Below, one piece after another: positions 26,388 through 34,829 of a DNA stretch of 64,000 nucleotides (its first letter is position 1; every line of letters starts with the position of its first letter). A program made the position numbers and the translations under genes. The DNA is from Prochlorococcus sp. AG-418-C09 (GTDB taxonomy: Bacteria; Cyanobacteriota; Cyanobacteriia; PCC-6307; Cyanobiaceae): assembly GCA_003214355.1 (NCBI GenBank), contig QCLS01000006.1, positions 20,217 through 84,216 on the forward strand, given 5' to 3'. The notes under the pieces are model-generated. The model searched no databases, was not told the origin of the DNA, and saw only the letters and a list, made by a program, of their open reading frames with translations.

Positions 26388-26618
26388 TCCCAAAGAAAAA
26401 ATGTAGTGTATGAATTGTTTGAATTTTAAGGTAATAAAAATTAAAAAAGAAAAAAATTAATGGTGCTGTTGGGATCATACTGGTTTCTATCAAATCTAGT
26501 TATTGCAACCTTTTTCAATAAATTAGTAGATTTTACTAATTCAAAATTAGTCAGTAGATCCTGACGCCGGCCTCGAATAGCGCGCAGACAGCAAAAAAAA
26601 AGAACATACTGATCCCAA
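26384..26618. repeat. three copies of a TGATCCCAA element around an intergenic region
   Basis: ATGATCCCAA at 26384-26393 recurs as an exact inverse copy TTGGGATCAT at 26469-26478, and again as TGATCCCAA at 26610-26618. The first and third copies share a longer block (TGATCCCAAA, one variable base, then AAAAA). The third lies just upstream of the DUF4912 gene. Confidence 0.55.
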
Positions 26619-26638
26619 ACAAAAACGGAGATTTTAAA
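26388..26638. other. intergenic region with GC-rich patch
   Basis: No credible reading frame was found. Bases 26562-26592 are far richer in G and C than anything nearby and include two palindromic hexamers, GCCGGC and GCGCGC; an A-run follows. With the flanking repeats this may hold a promoter, a small RNA or a protein-binding region. Confidence 0.4.
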
Positions 26639-27736
26639 GTGGCTGATGGGATTATGAACAAGGATGAGTTACTTCGTCTAACCCTCAGACAATTACGTCA
26701 ACAAGCAAGTAAATTATCAGTTCCGCTATACAGTCGAAAAACAAAGGCTGTTTTAGTGGATTTAATTATTTCATACCAAGACATCAAATTAATCGAAAGC
26801 CAACTTTCTACTGTAAAAGCAACTGAAACTCAATCACCTGTTGATAATATTATTCCTGTCGAAAAGAATACGGAAATTAAGACTAATCTTGTTTTTTTAC
26901 CACGTGATCCAGAATGGGCTTATGTTTTTTGGCAAATTTCAGATAATGATAGAGAAAAAGCTCAATCACTAGGAGCTAGTAAATTATGTTTAAGACTGTT
27001 TGACATAACAGGTAAAGAGAATGGAGATATCAATCAAAGTACTATGAGAGAGATTGCGGTTGATAGTTATAGTACTGAATGGTACTTACCAATTCCTGTG
27101 CCTGATAGAGATTATAAAATTGAATTGGGATATAGATATGGCTTTAAATGGATGTCACTAGCTTTTTCATCAGCAAGTCACGTTCCTAGTGCTCAACCCT
27201 CAGAACAGATTTTAGATAAATTTGTACCATTTAACTTAGATTCACCTTCAGAAACTAACAATGCTATATCTCAGACTCAAGAGAGTGCAGAAAGTGGTTT
27301 ACATGAACGCTTGTATCATGCCGCTACTTCTTACCCAAGAAGCAGGCGAATTGGATCTGAGGAGTTTATGGAGAAATCCATTTCCAATAAAGATAAAATT
27401 AATGATTCTGGAGCAGGTTTATGGGCTTCCGGTTTGAACGAGTCTGGAGAAGGCATAATGAAATCATTTTGGTTGGTTGCAGATGCTGAGTTAATAGTTT
27501 ACGGTGCAACTGATCCTTCAGCCTCACTTACTATTGGTGGAGAAAAAGTGCCTCTAGCATCTGATGGTACTTTTAGGTTGCAAGTCCCATTTAGGGATGG
27601 ATCTCAGAAATATGAAATAAAAGCAATTAACTCTGATGGTGATCAGGAGAGAAATATAACAATGAAATTTGATAGAAATACACCTTTAGATAACACTAAT
27701 GCTAAAGAAAATTCTGATAAGGAATGGTTTGAATAA
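26639..27736 (+). CDS. DUF4912 domain protein with N-terminal SAP/Rho-N-like region
   Basis: A 365-residue protein from GTG 26639. Residues 7-50 (LLRLTLRQLRQQASKLSVPL, then KAVLVDLI) resemble a SAP or Rho-N-type helix-turn-helix nucleic-acid-binding module. The DUF4912 domain follows from about 85 (VFLPRDPEWAYVFWQISD) to about 190. A second beta-rich module near 275-345 (ELIVYGATDPSASLTIGGEKV) resembles the repeat common at the end of DUF4912 proteins. Cyanobacterial DUF4912 proteins have no established role. It is preceded by the repeat-bearing intergenic region and followed in 8 bases by a small membrane protein. Confidence 0.85.
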   Translation: MADGIMNKDELLRLTLRQLRQQASKLSVPLYSRKTKAVLVDLIISYQDIKLIESQLSTVKATETQSPVDNIIPVEKNTEIKTNLVFLPRDPEWAYVFWQISDNDREKAQSLGASKLCLRLFDITGKENGDINQSTMREIAVDSYSTEWYLPIPVPDRDYKIELGYRYGFKWMSLAFSSASHVPSAQPSEQILDKFVPFNLDSPSETNNAISQTQESAESGLHERLYHAATSYPRSRRIGSEEFMEKSISNKDKINDSGAGLWASGLNESGEGIMKSFWLVADAELIVYGATDPSASLTIGGEKVPLASDGTFRLQVPFRDGSQKYEIKAINSDGDQERNITMKFDRNTPLDNTNAKENSDKEWFE

Positions 27737-27744
27737 AAAATAAA

Positions 27745-27915
27745 ATGCTAAAGAAATTTGTTGCGATTACTCCAATGCTTGGTGCCATAACATTTCCTAT
27801 AGCGGTCCCTATTACAATTTCAAAATTCGGTACTAATTCAGGAATTATAGTTGCATTGCTAATATCTTCCTTGTGGTTTATCGCTATGTTAAGAACTTCC
27901 GAAATGCCACATTAA
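27745..27915 (+). CDS. 56-residue small membrane protein
   Basis: ATG 27745 to TAA 27913-27915. Two hydrophobic stretches (ITPMLGAITFPIAVPITI and GIIVALLISSLWFIAMLR) separated by SKFGTNS make a likely helical hairpin in the membrane. No family recognised. It starts eight bases after the DUF4912 stop and ends 33 before pgm, so it is probably part of the same transcript. Confidence 0.65.
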   Translation: MLKKFVAITPMLGAITFPIAVPITISKFGTNSGIIVALLISSLWFIAMLRTSEMPH

Positions 27916-27948
27916 ATTAGTTAGATTTTCTTAATCAATACTTAAATT

Positions 27949-29586
27949 ATGCCAGCTATCAAAAATGTTAATGTCAGTCATCCATTTTCTGATCAAAAGC
28001 CTGGTACTTCAGGTTTAAGGAAAAGTACTAAGAAATTTTTAGAAAAACACTATCTTGAAATATTCATAGAATCAATTCTTAGTTCTCTCGATAATGTTGA
28101 GGGATCAACAATAATTGTTGGAGGTGATGGTAGATATGGAAATGATAATGCAATAAAAAAAATTGTACAAATTTGTTCGGCTCATAAGGTGGGAACAATA
28201 ATTGTCCCCACACGAGGTCTTTTATCAACACCAGCTGCTTCAAATTTAATAAGAGATTACTCAGCTATTGGAGGAATAATTTTATCTGCTAGTCATAATC
28301 CTGGAGGCTTAGAGGGTGATTTTGGAGTAAAATTAAATGTCTCGAATGGTGGGCCCGCACCCGAGTTTGTGACCGAAAAGATATATACATATAGTCAATC
28401 TTTAACCTCTTACAAGTTAATAGATGTCGAAATACCTAATTTGAAAGATGAAGGTTCTTTTACTATTCATCAAACAAAACTAGAAATAATAGATGGTGTT
28501 CAAAGTTATGTTTCTTTGATGGAGGATATTTTTGATTTTGATCAAATTGGTGATTTCCTAAAAAATGATTTTTCTATAGTGTTTGATGCAATGAATGCTG
28601 TGACAGGACCTTACGCTAAAAGAATATTTGTAGATAGGATCGGTTTGTCAGATCAATGTTTGCTAAATAGTGAGCCTATGCCTGACTTTGGCAATTTACA
28701 TCCTGACCCAAATTTAACCTATGCTAATAAACTGGCTGACCTTCTTCTAAATAAAAAACTATATTCATTTGGAGCCGCTTGTGACGGTGATGGGGACAGA
28801 AATATGATCTTAGGTAAAGGGTGCTTTGTTAATCCCAGTGATAGTTTAGCCGTAATAACAGCCAATACGGGATTAGTGCCTGGATATAAAAAAGGCATTT
28901 CGGGCGTAGCTAGATCAATGCCAACTAGTATGGCAGTTGATGTTGTAGCTAAAGAACTGGATATTCCTTGTTATGAAACTCCTACAGGATGGAAGTTTTT
29001 TGGCAATCTCTTAGATTCAGGAAAAATTACAATTTGTGGTGAGGAAAGTTTCGGAACTGGTAGTAATCATGTTCGCGAAAAAGATGGTTTATGGGCAGTA
29101 TTATTTTGGCTTCAAATACTTGCACAAAAAAAATGTTCAGTAACTGATTTAATGCAGAATCATTGGTTGCATTTTGGAAGAAATTACTATACCCGGCATG
29201 ATTATGAATCAATACCCAGTGAAGTTGCTCATCAAATTTATCAAGATTTAGAGAATCAATTACAAAAGTTGAATGGGGCTCATTTTGCCTCTTCCGTTAT
29301 TACACAAGCGGATAATTATAGTTATGTTGATCCAATTGATAAATCACTAAGTGATAAACAAGGCCTGAGATTAGTATTAGATAATGGTTCAAGAATTATT
29401 TTGCGACTATCAGGCACTGGAACTAAAGGATCTACTCTGAGATTATATTTTGAAAGACCCTCTAAATCCCAAAATGATTTGTTCCTCGATCCTCAGATTG
29501 CCTTAAAGGATTTAATTATTGGTATAGATCATTTGCTAAATATTAAACAACTTACGAAAATGAATATACCTACAGTAATAACCTAA
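27949..29586 (+). CDS. pgm: phosphoglucomutase
   Basis: A 545-residue alpha-D-phosphohexomutase. The active-site Ser115 is in ILSASHNPGG, the Mg loop is CDGDGDRNM near 278, the sugar-binding loop CGEESFGTG near 363, and the phosphate loop RLSGTGTKGSTLRLYFE near 485. It interconverts glucose-1-phosphate and glucose-6-phosphate for glycogen and sucrose metabolism. The N-terminal block PGTSGLRKST fits the eukaryote-like PGM1 branch. ATG 27949 is at the family start. Confidence 0.95.
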   Translation: MPAIKNVNVSHPFSDQKPGTSGLRKSTKKFLEKHYLEIFIESILSSLDNVEGSTIIVGGDGRYGNDNAIKKIVQICSAHKVGTIIVPTRGLLSTPAASNLIRDYSAIGGIILSASHNPGGLEGDFGVKLNVSNGGPAPEFVTEKIYTYSQSLTSYKLIDVEIPNLKDEGSFTIHQTKLEIIDGVQSYVSLMEDIFDFDQIGDFLKNDFSIVFDAMNAVTGPYAKRIFVDRIGLSDQCLLNSEPMPDFGNLHPDPNLTYANKLADLLLNKKLYSFGAACDGDGDRNMILGKGCFVNPSDSLAVITANTGLVPGYKKGISGVARSMPTSMAVDVVAKELDIPCYETPTGWKFFGNLLDSGKITICGEESFGTGSNHVREKDGLWAVLFWLQILAQKKCSVTDLMQNHWLHFGRNYYTRHDYESIPSEVAHQIYQDLENQLQKLNGAHFASSVITQADNYSYVDPIDKSLSDKQGLRLVLDNGSRIILRLSGTGTKGSTLRLYFERPSKSQNDLFLDPQIALKDLIIGIDHLLNIKQLTKMNIPTVIT

Positions 29587-29628
29587 AAATACTTTATTTA
29601 TTCATTTATAGATTTTTCCTTTTAAAAA

Positions 29629-30918
29629 ATGTTTACTGATAAATTGTTTTCTTATGATTCAAATCAACCCCAAAAGGCTCCATTAGCAGATGTTTTGAGA
29701 CCAAAGACGCTTGATGAATTCTTTGGACAAAGGAAAATATTAGATAAACAATCTTTACTTAGAAATGCAATTCTTAACGATACCATTGGTAATACTATAT
29801 TTACAGGTCCTCCTGGAATTGGGAAAACAACTTTAATAGAGATTATTTCTTTAAATACAAGATCTGTCTTAATAAAATTAAATGCCGTACTTTCAGGTAT
29901 GAAAGAGCTTAGAAATGCAATGCTTAATGCTGAGGAAAGATTTTCCAAGTCTGGAAGGAAAACAATACTTTTTATAGATGAAGTGCATCGTTTAAATGCG
30001 CAGCAACAAGATGCTCTCTTACCTTCTGTAGAAAATGGAACAATTACTTTTTTAGGCGCTACAACAGAAAATCCTTTTTTTACAATTAACAAAGCCTTGA
30101 TAAGTAGAACCAGAATTTTTAAATTAAGTCCTTTGGACACAGAAGATTTAGAAAAGATAATTGATAGAGTAATTGATTTCTATCAAAATTTAGATATTCC
30201 ACTGAAAGTCTTAATCGAAACTGCTGCTGCAAATCATTTAATTAAATACTCAAATGGAGATGCTAGGACTTTAATTAATGCCTTAGAAATGATTATTAAT
30301 ACGACAAGATCATCTGGAAAAAAAGAGGTGAAGATTAATCTCTCAATAGCTGAAGATTCAATTCAGAATAAAAATATCTCTTACGATAAGAATGGGCAAA
30401 GTCATTTTGATGTAATAAGTGCTTTCATAAAATCTATTAGGGGATCAGATCCTGACGCCACTTTATTTTGGTTAGCAAACATGATAGAAGCTGGAGAAGA
30501 TCCTAATTATATTTTTAGACGTTTATTAATATCAGCTTCAGAAGATATTGGGTTGGCTGATCCAAATGCAATAGTTGTAGTAAATTCTTGTAATTCGGCT
30601 TTTGAAAAAGTAGGTTTTCCAGAAGGTGTATATTTTCTTGCTCAAGCATCTTTATATTTAGCAGTCTCTCCTAAAAGCAATAGTAATAAATCAATCTTTA
30701 AAGCTATGGAAATAATCAAATCGTGTAACTATTATGAGGTACCTCCTCATCTTAAAAACAATTCGATAACTTATAAAAATCCTCATAATTATGAAAAAGA
30801 TTCCTTAGATCAAAGTTATATGCCTGAAAATCTCAAGAAATATAAATTTTGGAAAAACCTTACAATTGGCTGGGAAAAAATGAGATCTGATGAATTAGGA
30901 AGATACAGAAATAATTAA
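29629..30918 (+). CDS. rarA: RarA/MgsA replication-associated AAA+ ATPase
   Basis: A 429-residue clamp-loader-like AAA+ protein. Walker A GPPGIGKT is at 60-67, Walker B TILFIDEVHRLNAQQQ near 118, and sensor blocks FLGATTENPFF and SNGDARTLINALE follow. The C-terminal tetramerisation part has SAFIKSIRGSDPDATLFWLA, diagnostic for RarA. It acts at stalled replication forks. Its stop overlaps the stop of the converging phosphopantetheinyl transferase gene by four bases. Confidence 0.93.
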   Translation: MFTDKLFSYDSNQPQKAPLADVLRPKTLDEFFGQRKILDKQSLLRNAILNDTIGNTIFTGPPGIGKTTLIEIISLNTRSVLIKLNAVLSGMKELRNAMLNAEERFSKSGRKTILFIDEVHRLNAQQQDALLPSVENGTITFLGATTENPFFTINKALISRTRIFKLSPLDTEDLEKIIDRVIDFYQNLDIPLKVLIETAAANHLIKYSNGDARTLINALEMIINTTRSSGKKEVKINLSIAEDSIQNKNISYDKNGQSHFDVISAFIKSIRGSDPDATLFWLANMIEAGEDPNYIFRRLLISASEDIGLADPNAIVVVNSCNSAFEKVGFPEGVYFLAQASLYLAVSPKSNSNKSIFKAMEIIKSCNYYEVPPHLKNNSITYKNPHNYEKDSLDQSYMPENLKKYKFWKNLTIGWEKMRSDELGRYRNN

Positions 30919-31577
30919 AGAATCTCTGAGTTATCACAAATTATTGCGCGATAAGTTAGATGTTTTTTATCATCATAAGCAATAGAAATAGTCCATTTCA
31001 GAAAGTTAAATTGACTCATATAGACTTGAAATTGCTTCTTCTTATGTATCAATGTCGTTTTATTGTGATGGTATTTCCATTCTTTTAAATCTTTTGCCAG
31101 TGAACCTTTATCTAATTTAATCGCTGCTTCTATTGCACTCCATTGATTTAAAATGTCTTTCTTTAGATTTGTATTCGATTGGTTTAACTGGTATGAATTA
31201 AAACAATATTTTTTTGCAAGATCTTTATATTGAAAATTTCTATCAGATCTTTCAATATCAATACCAACTTTTTCTGAATGCCAAATAATAATTAAAGCAT
31301 CATGACAATGACTGAGACTGATATTTCCCATTCCTTTTGGAAGTTTTGGTGGTTTACTTGGATTGGCCTCAAGTGGAATATCTAATGGGCTTGAGTTAAA
31401 TAAATTTGCTAGAGATCTTCTTATATAACCCCTGCTCTCAAGAAAAACATCTGATCTAGACTTCGTTAGCATTGAAGCTATCTGAAGCTCATTTTCAGTT
31501 ACTAATTCTCTCATACCTTTCATCGGATAAAACCAAATTTTTGGTAATCTATTTGAATAGCTCTTAAATATTTTCAA
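30915..31577 (-). CDS. 4'-phosphopantetheinyl transferase family protein
   Basis: A Sfp-type transferase of about 220 residues that would attach phosphopantetheine to acyl-carrier protein. Visible blocks are LPKGMGNISLSHCHD, the metal motif VGIDIERSDRN and the helix WSAIEAAIK. In most members the last motif is W-x-x-KEA; here the Lys is Ile. The start is uncertain: homology to cyanobacterial relatives (a KIWFYP block at the N-terminus) requires a start upstream of ATG 31523, and the best candidates are TTG 31577 or GTG 31604, which overlap the start of the divergent peroxiredoxin gene. Confidence 0.8.
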   Translation of the reverse strand: MKIFKSYSNRLPKIWFYPMKGMRELVTENELQIASMLTKSRSDVFLESRGYIRRSLANLFNSSPLDIPLEANPSKPPKLPKGMGNISLSHCHDALIIIWHSEKVGIDIERSDRNFQYKDLAKKYCFNSYQLNQSNTNLKKDILNQWSAIEAAIKLDKGSLAKDLKEWKYHHNKTTLIHKKKQFQVYMSQFNFLKWTISIAYDDKKHLTYRAIICDNSEIL

Positions 31578-32044
31578 TGGTATTAAAAATTGGCGATCAA
31601 GCACCCAAATTTACTTTGGAAGATTCTTTTAATAATAAAGTCTCTTTAAATGATTTTCTAGGTAAAAGAATAATAATATATTTTTATCCAAAGGATAATA
31701 CACCAGGGTGTACCAAAGAAGCTTGTAACTTCAAAGAAAATTGGGAAGTTCTTAAAAGAAATGACTTTGTAGTCCTTGGTATTAGTAAAGATAATGCTTC
31801 TTCTCACCAAAAATTTGTTGAAAAATTTGACTTACCTTTTGTCTTATTAACTGATCCTACTCCATGTAAAGTGGCTTTAAGTTTTGATAGTTATGGTTTA
31901 AAAAAGTTCATGGGTAAAGAATATATGGGCATGATTAGGAACACTTTTGTAATAGATGCTGAAGGTAAAATTCAGAAAATCTATACAAAGATTAAAGCGG
32001 CTATAATGGCTGATCATGTAGTAGCAGATTTAAAGCTGAATTAG
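31577..32044 (+). CDS. bcp: peroxiredoxin Q / BCP thiol peroxidase
   Basis: A 155-residue peroxiredoxin. Peroxidatic Cys45 in NTPGCTKEAC and the resolving Cys50 five residues later define the BCP/PrxQ type. It reduces hydrogen peroxide and organic hydroperoxides with thioredoxin. Start ATG 31577 lies on top of the probable start of the divergent phosphopantetheinyl transferase gene, and the stop overlaps coaX by four bases. Confidence 0.95.
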   Translation: MVLKIGDQAPKFTLEDSFNNKVSLNDFLGKRIIIYFYPKDNTPGCTKEACNFKENWEVLKRNDFVVLGISKDNASSHQKFVEKFDLPFVLLTDPTPCKVALSFDSYGLKKFMGKEYMGMIRNTFVIDAEGKIQKIYTKIKAAIMADHVVADLKLN

Positions 32045-32745
32045 CAAGACTTGTTTTTTTTAAAAAAAGAATCTGAAAATAAAATCAAACCCTCAATTGT
32101 TAGATTTGGTCTAATATTTATTGGATTTTCTTGATCTTTTATTAATTTGCCAAATAGTTTGGAATCTCCTCCACATAAGATTAAAATGTCTTCCTGAGGG
32201 TTAAATAATGAATTAATTACTCCACTTAGTGAGTTGCAGACGCCTTTAAGCATAGCTTCTTTACTATCTATTAAGAAATCACTGCTAGGAATCATTATTT
32301 CATCTGGAAACTCAAGTAACTTTGTGTTTGCAACCATAGATTTAAGCTGAGTCTTTAATCCAGGGATTAATTGGCCTCCTAGGACAAACCCAAGATTATT
32401 GATTTTCGTAATTGATAAAGTAGTTCCAAAATCTGCAATAAGTAAATTCTTTTTGTATGGATTCTCAATTGTTTTTAAGGCACAAAAACAATTCAAGGCT
32501 CTATCAACCCCAAAATGTATTGGAATATTAATTGAATCAATATCTTTAGTTTTTACCTCATTATTTTTATTAAGTTTAAGATTTGATTGATTACCTACCG
32601 AAGCCCATATTAAATCACTTGGATTAATATCTTTGTTTAATGAATCTTTTAATGAAGTATGAGTAAATTTATAGGTATTATTTTCAAATTCAGCCCAATG
32701 CAACCTTGAATTTCCTATTAATAAATATCTAATATGATTATTCAT
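32041..32745 (-). CDS. coaX: type III pantothenate kinase
   Basis: From ATG 32745 this gives 234 residues beginning MNNHIRYLLIGNSRLHWAEF; a longer frame to 32838 would invade cysH. Blocks typical of CoaX are IPIHFGVDRALNCFCA, LLIADFGTTLSITKI and GFVLGGQLIPGL, and CGGDSKLF near the end. The enzyme makes 4'-phosphopantothenate, the first CoA step. In the first phosphate motif most bacterial CoaX have D-x-GNT; here it is LLIGNSR without the Asp, as in other cyanobacterial versions I recall. It is downstream of cysH. Confidence 0.88.
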   Translation of the reverse strand: MNNHIRYLLIGNSRLHWAEFENNTYKFTHTSLKDSLNKDINPSDLIWASVGNQSNLKLNKNNEVKTKDIDSINIPIHFGVDRALNCFCALKTIENPYKKNLLIADFGTTLSITKINNLGFVLGGQLIPGLKTQLKSMVANTKLLEFPDEIMIPSSDFLIDSKEAMLKGVCNSLSGVINSLFNPQEDILILCGGDSKLFGKLIKDQENPINIRPNLTIEGLILFSDSFFKKNKSC

Positions 32746-32767
32746 ATATAAATAATTTTTTATTAGT

Positions 32768-33484
32768 TTAATCTTCAGTGTGAAGCCCGCACTCTTCCTT
32801 AATTCCTCCAAATCGTGTACTCCTTCCCTGGCTTTCATGGTTTTCGGGTCTACTTGAATGCCAATCCCCTACAGTTGAATACCCTTTTGTGAAAAGGGGG
32901 TGTTGAGGTAAATTGTTATCTTTCATATAATAAAATATTTCTTTGTTAGTCCAGCCAAGCATTGGCCTAAATGCAAATCTATTGCGAATCTTATCTATAA
33001 TTCTCATCCTACTTCTGTTGTCAGTTTGTTGAGCTCTGACTCCGCTAACCCAACAATTAATTGAATATTTACTTAAACCTTTTTCTAAAGGCTCAATTTT
33101 TCTGAGTTTGTGGTATTGATCTAGATCTCCAGAATTCTTGTTTTCCCATAGTTTGCCATATATTGCTTCCATCCTGGCAGGAGATAAATTACTTTGAAGG
33201 ACATCAATTTTTAAAGAAAGAAGATTAGTGAGTTGTTTAGCATAAATATAAGTTTCGGCAGGTAAGTAACCAGTATCAATCCACAGAATTCTTACTTTAT
33301 TCTTTAAATTGGAATTTTGAACTAAATGTAATAAAACTGATGACTGTATTCCAAAGCTTGTTGTGAAAGCGAAAGCTTCTTTAAATTGAGCGTAACCCCA
33401 CTCGATTCTTTCCAGGGTGTTCATATTTAATAATTCTTGATTACAATTAGTTAAATCTAGATCGATAGGTTTTTTATTTTGCAT
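32768..33484 (-). CDS. cysH: phosphoadenosine phosphosulfate reductase
   Basis: A 238-residue PAPS reductase. The P-loop-like block is FTTSFGIQSSVLLHL, the adenine-nucleotide site WIDTGYLPAETY, and the C-terminal catalytic Cys232 lies in ECGLHTED. The paired Cys motifs that bind the Fe-S cluster of APS reductases are absent, so it should use PAPS with thioredoxin. It is a key enzyme of assimilatory sulfate reduction. coaX follows 22 bases downstream. Confidence 0.95.
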   Translation of the reverse strand: MQNKKPIDLDLTNCNQELLNMNTLERIEWGYAQFKEAFAFTTSFGIQSSVLLHLVQNSNLKNKVRILWIDTGYLPAETYIYAKQLTNLLSLKIDVLQSNLSPARMEAIYGKLWENKNSGDLDQYHKLRKIEPLEKGLSKYSINCWVSGVRAQQTDNRSRMRIIDKIRNRFAFRPMLGWTNKEIFYYMKDNNLPQHPLFTKGYSTVGDWHSSRPENHESQGRSTRFGGIKEECGLHTED

Positions 33485-33580
33485 TTTGGAATCAATTTTG
33501 GAATTGCAAACTAATTTGCTCGATTTTTGTAATATTGGTTTAGTTTAATAATAACTTCAGGCCTATTAATTATAGTCCTT

Positions 33581-34756
33581 ATGCATTCAAGAAAAAAACC
33601 AATAGTAATAGTCGGATCTGGCTTTGCCGGGATTAATGCTGCTTTTACTTTGAAGAGATTAAATCCAACTATTGCGATATTAGTGATTGATTCTCAGGCT
33701 AAATTTATTTTTAAGCCACTTTTATATGAAGTCTTAAGTGATGAAATGCAAGAGTGGGAAGCCGCTACAGAATTTGAAGAGATTTTTGCAAATTCAGGAA
33801 TAACTTTTTTAAACAATAACTTACTTTCGGTTGATTTAGATGAAAGGTCTTTAACATTCCAAAATAATCTGATATTACATTACGAGTATTTAGTTATTAG
33901 TACTGGATCAAAGAATAATAATTTTTCCATAGAGGGTGTTGATAAATACTGTCATTTTTTTAATAATCTGAATGATTTAAAGAATTTGAAAATGGGTTTA
34001 GCAAAATCCCTTAATAAATCGGGAATAAAAAATTTATCAATTATTGGTGCTGGACCTTCAGGAGTGGAGCTAGCCTGTAAATTATTTGATATGTATCCGA
34101 ATGTTTTTAAAATTTCTGTGATAGAGAGATCTAAAGAAGTTTTAAATCAAAGCAAAACATTTAATAGAGAGGAAGCTGAAAAAGCAATTAAAGATAGAAA
34201 TATCAAAGTTTTGCTTAACACATCGGTTGAGGAAATACATGAAAATCAGATCCTTTTAAAAGATAAATATAATCATGATATTCAATGGGACTATGATTTA
34301 GTTATTTGGGCTGCTGGAATCAAGCCGACTTTGCCTATTTTTGAGCAAGAGGTTCAAAAGATTAATCAGAAAATTGCCACTAATGTCAAATTACAGTTAA
34401 AATCATACGAAAATGTTTTTGTTATAGGTGACATATCGGTAATAAAAGGTTTTGAAACCCTTCCATCAACTGCCCAAAATGCTATGCAACAAGGAATACA
34501 TGTTGGTGTTAATCTCAATTTACTATTGAATGGAAAAGAATTACTTGACTATCAATTCATGGATAATGGAGAAATGATTAGTTTAGGTATTGGCAAGGCA
34601 TCTCTTTCCGGACTGGGACTTACACTTTCGGGTAAGTTTGCTTTTGAACTCAGACGACTTATATATGCATCAAAAATGCCTATCTTTCAAAATAGTTTTA
34701 AATCTGCAGCAGCATGGCTTATTAATAAAAAAAATATTTTTAATAATACAAATTAG
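33581..34756 (+). CDS. type II NAD(P)H dehydrogenase (NDH-2)
   Basis: A 391-residue flavoprotein. The FAD-binding motif IVIVGSGFAGINAAFTL is at the N-terminus, the NAD(P)-binding motif LSIIGAGPSGVELACKL lies near 152, and VIGDI near 280 closes the FAD site. It oxidises NAD(P)H and reduces plastoquinone without proton pumping; in cyanobacteria a redox-sensing role is also proposed. A moderately hydrophobic C-terminal region suggests a peripheral membrane position. It leads the ion-transport group. Confidence 0.9.
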   Translation: MHSRKKPIVIVGSGFAGINAAFTLKRLNPTIAILVIDSQAKFIFKPLLYEVLSDEMQEWEAATEFEEIFANSGITFLNNNLLSVDLDERSLTFQNNLILHYEYLVISTGSKNNNFSIEGVDKYCHFFNNLNDLKNLKMGLAKSLNKSGIKNLSIIGAGPSGVELACKLFDMYPNVFKISVIERSKEVLNQSKTFNREEAEKAIKDRNIKVLLNTSVEEIHENQILLKDKYNHDIQWDYDLVIWAAGIKPTLPIFEQEVQKINQKIATNVKLQLKSYENVFVIGDISVIKGFETLPSTAQNAMQQGIHVGVNLNLLLNGKELLDYQFMDNGEMISLGIGKASLSGLGLTLSGKFAFELRRLIYASKMPIFQNSFKSAAAWLINKKNIFNNTN

Positions 34757-34829
34757 ATCAAGTGATAATTGAGATTTAGCTTTTTGAAATTTTTTTTTCG
34801 ATGTATATTGAAATTAAAGATAAATTTGT

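Noticed and set aside
26176..26493. 105-codon minus-strand frame over the 26013 gene
   Set aside because: Mostly antisense to a better frame and its remainder is Phe/Leu/Tyr-rich noise.
29664..30140. 158-codon minus-strand frame within rarA
   Set aside because: Antisense shadow of conserved AAA+ motifs; no family features and no ribosome-binding site.
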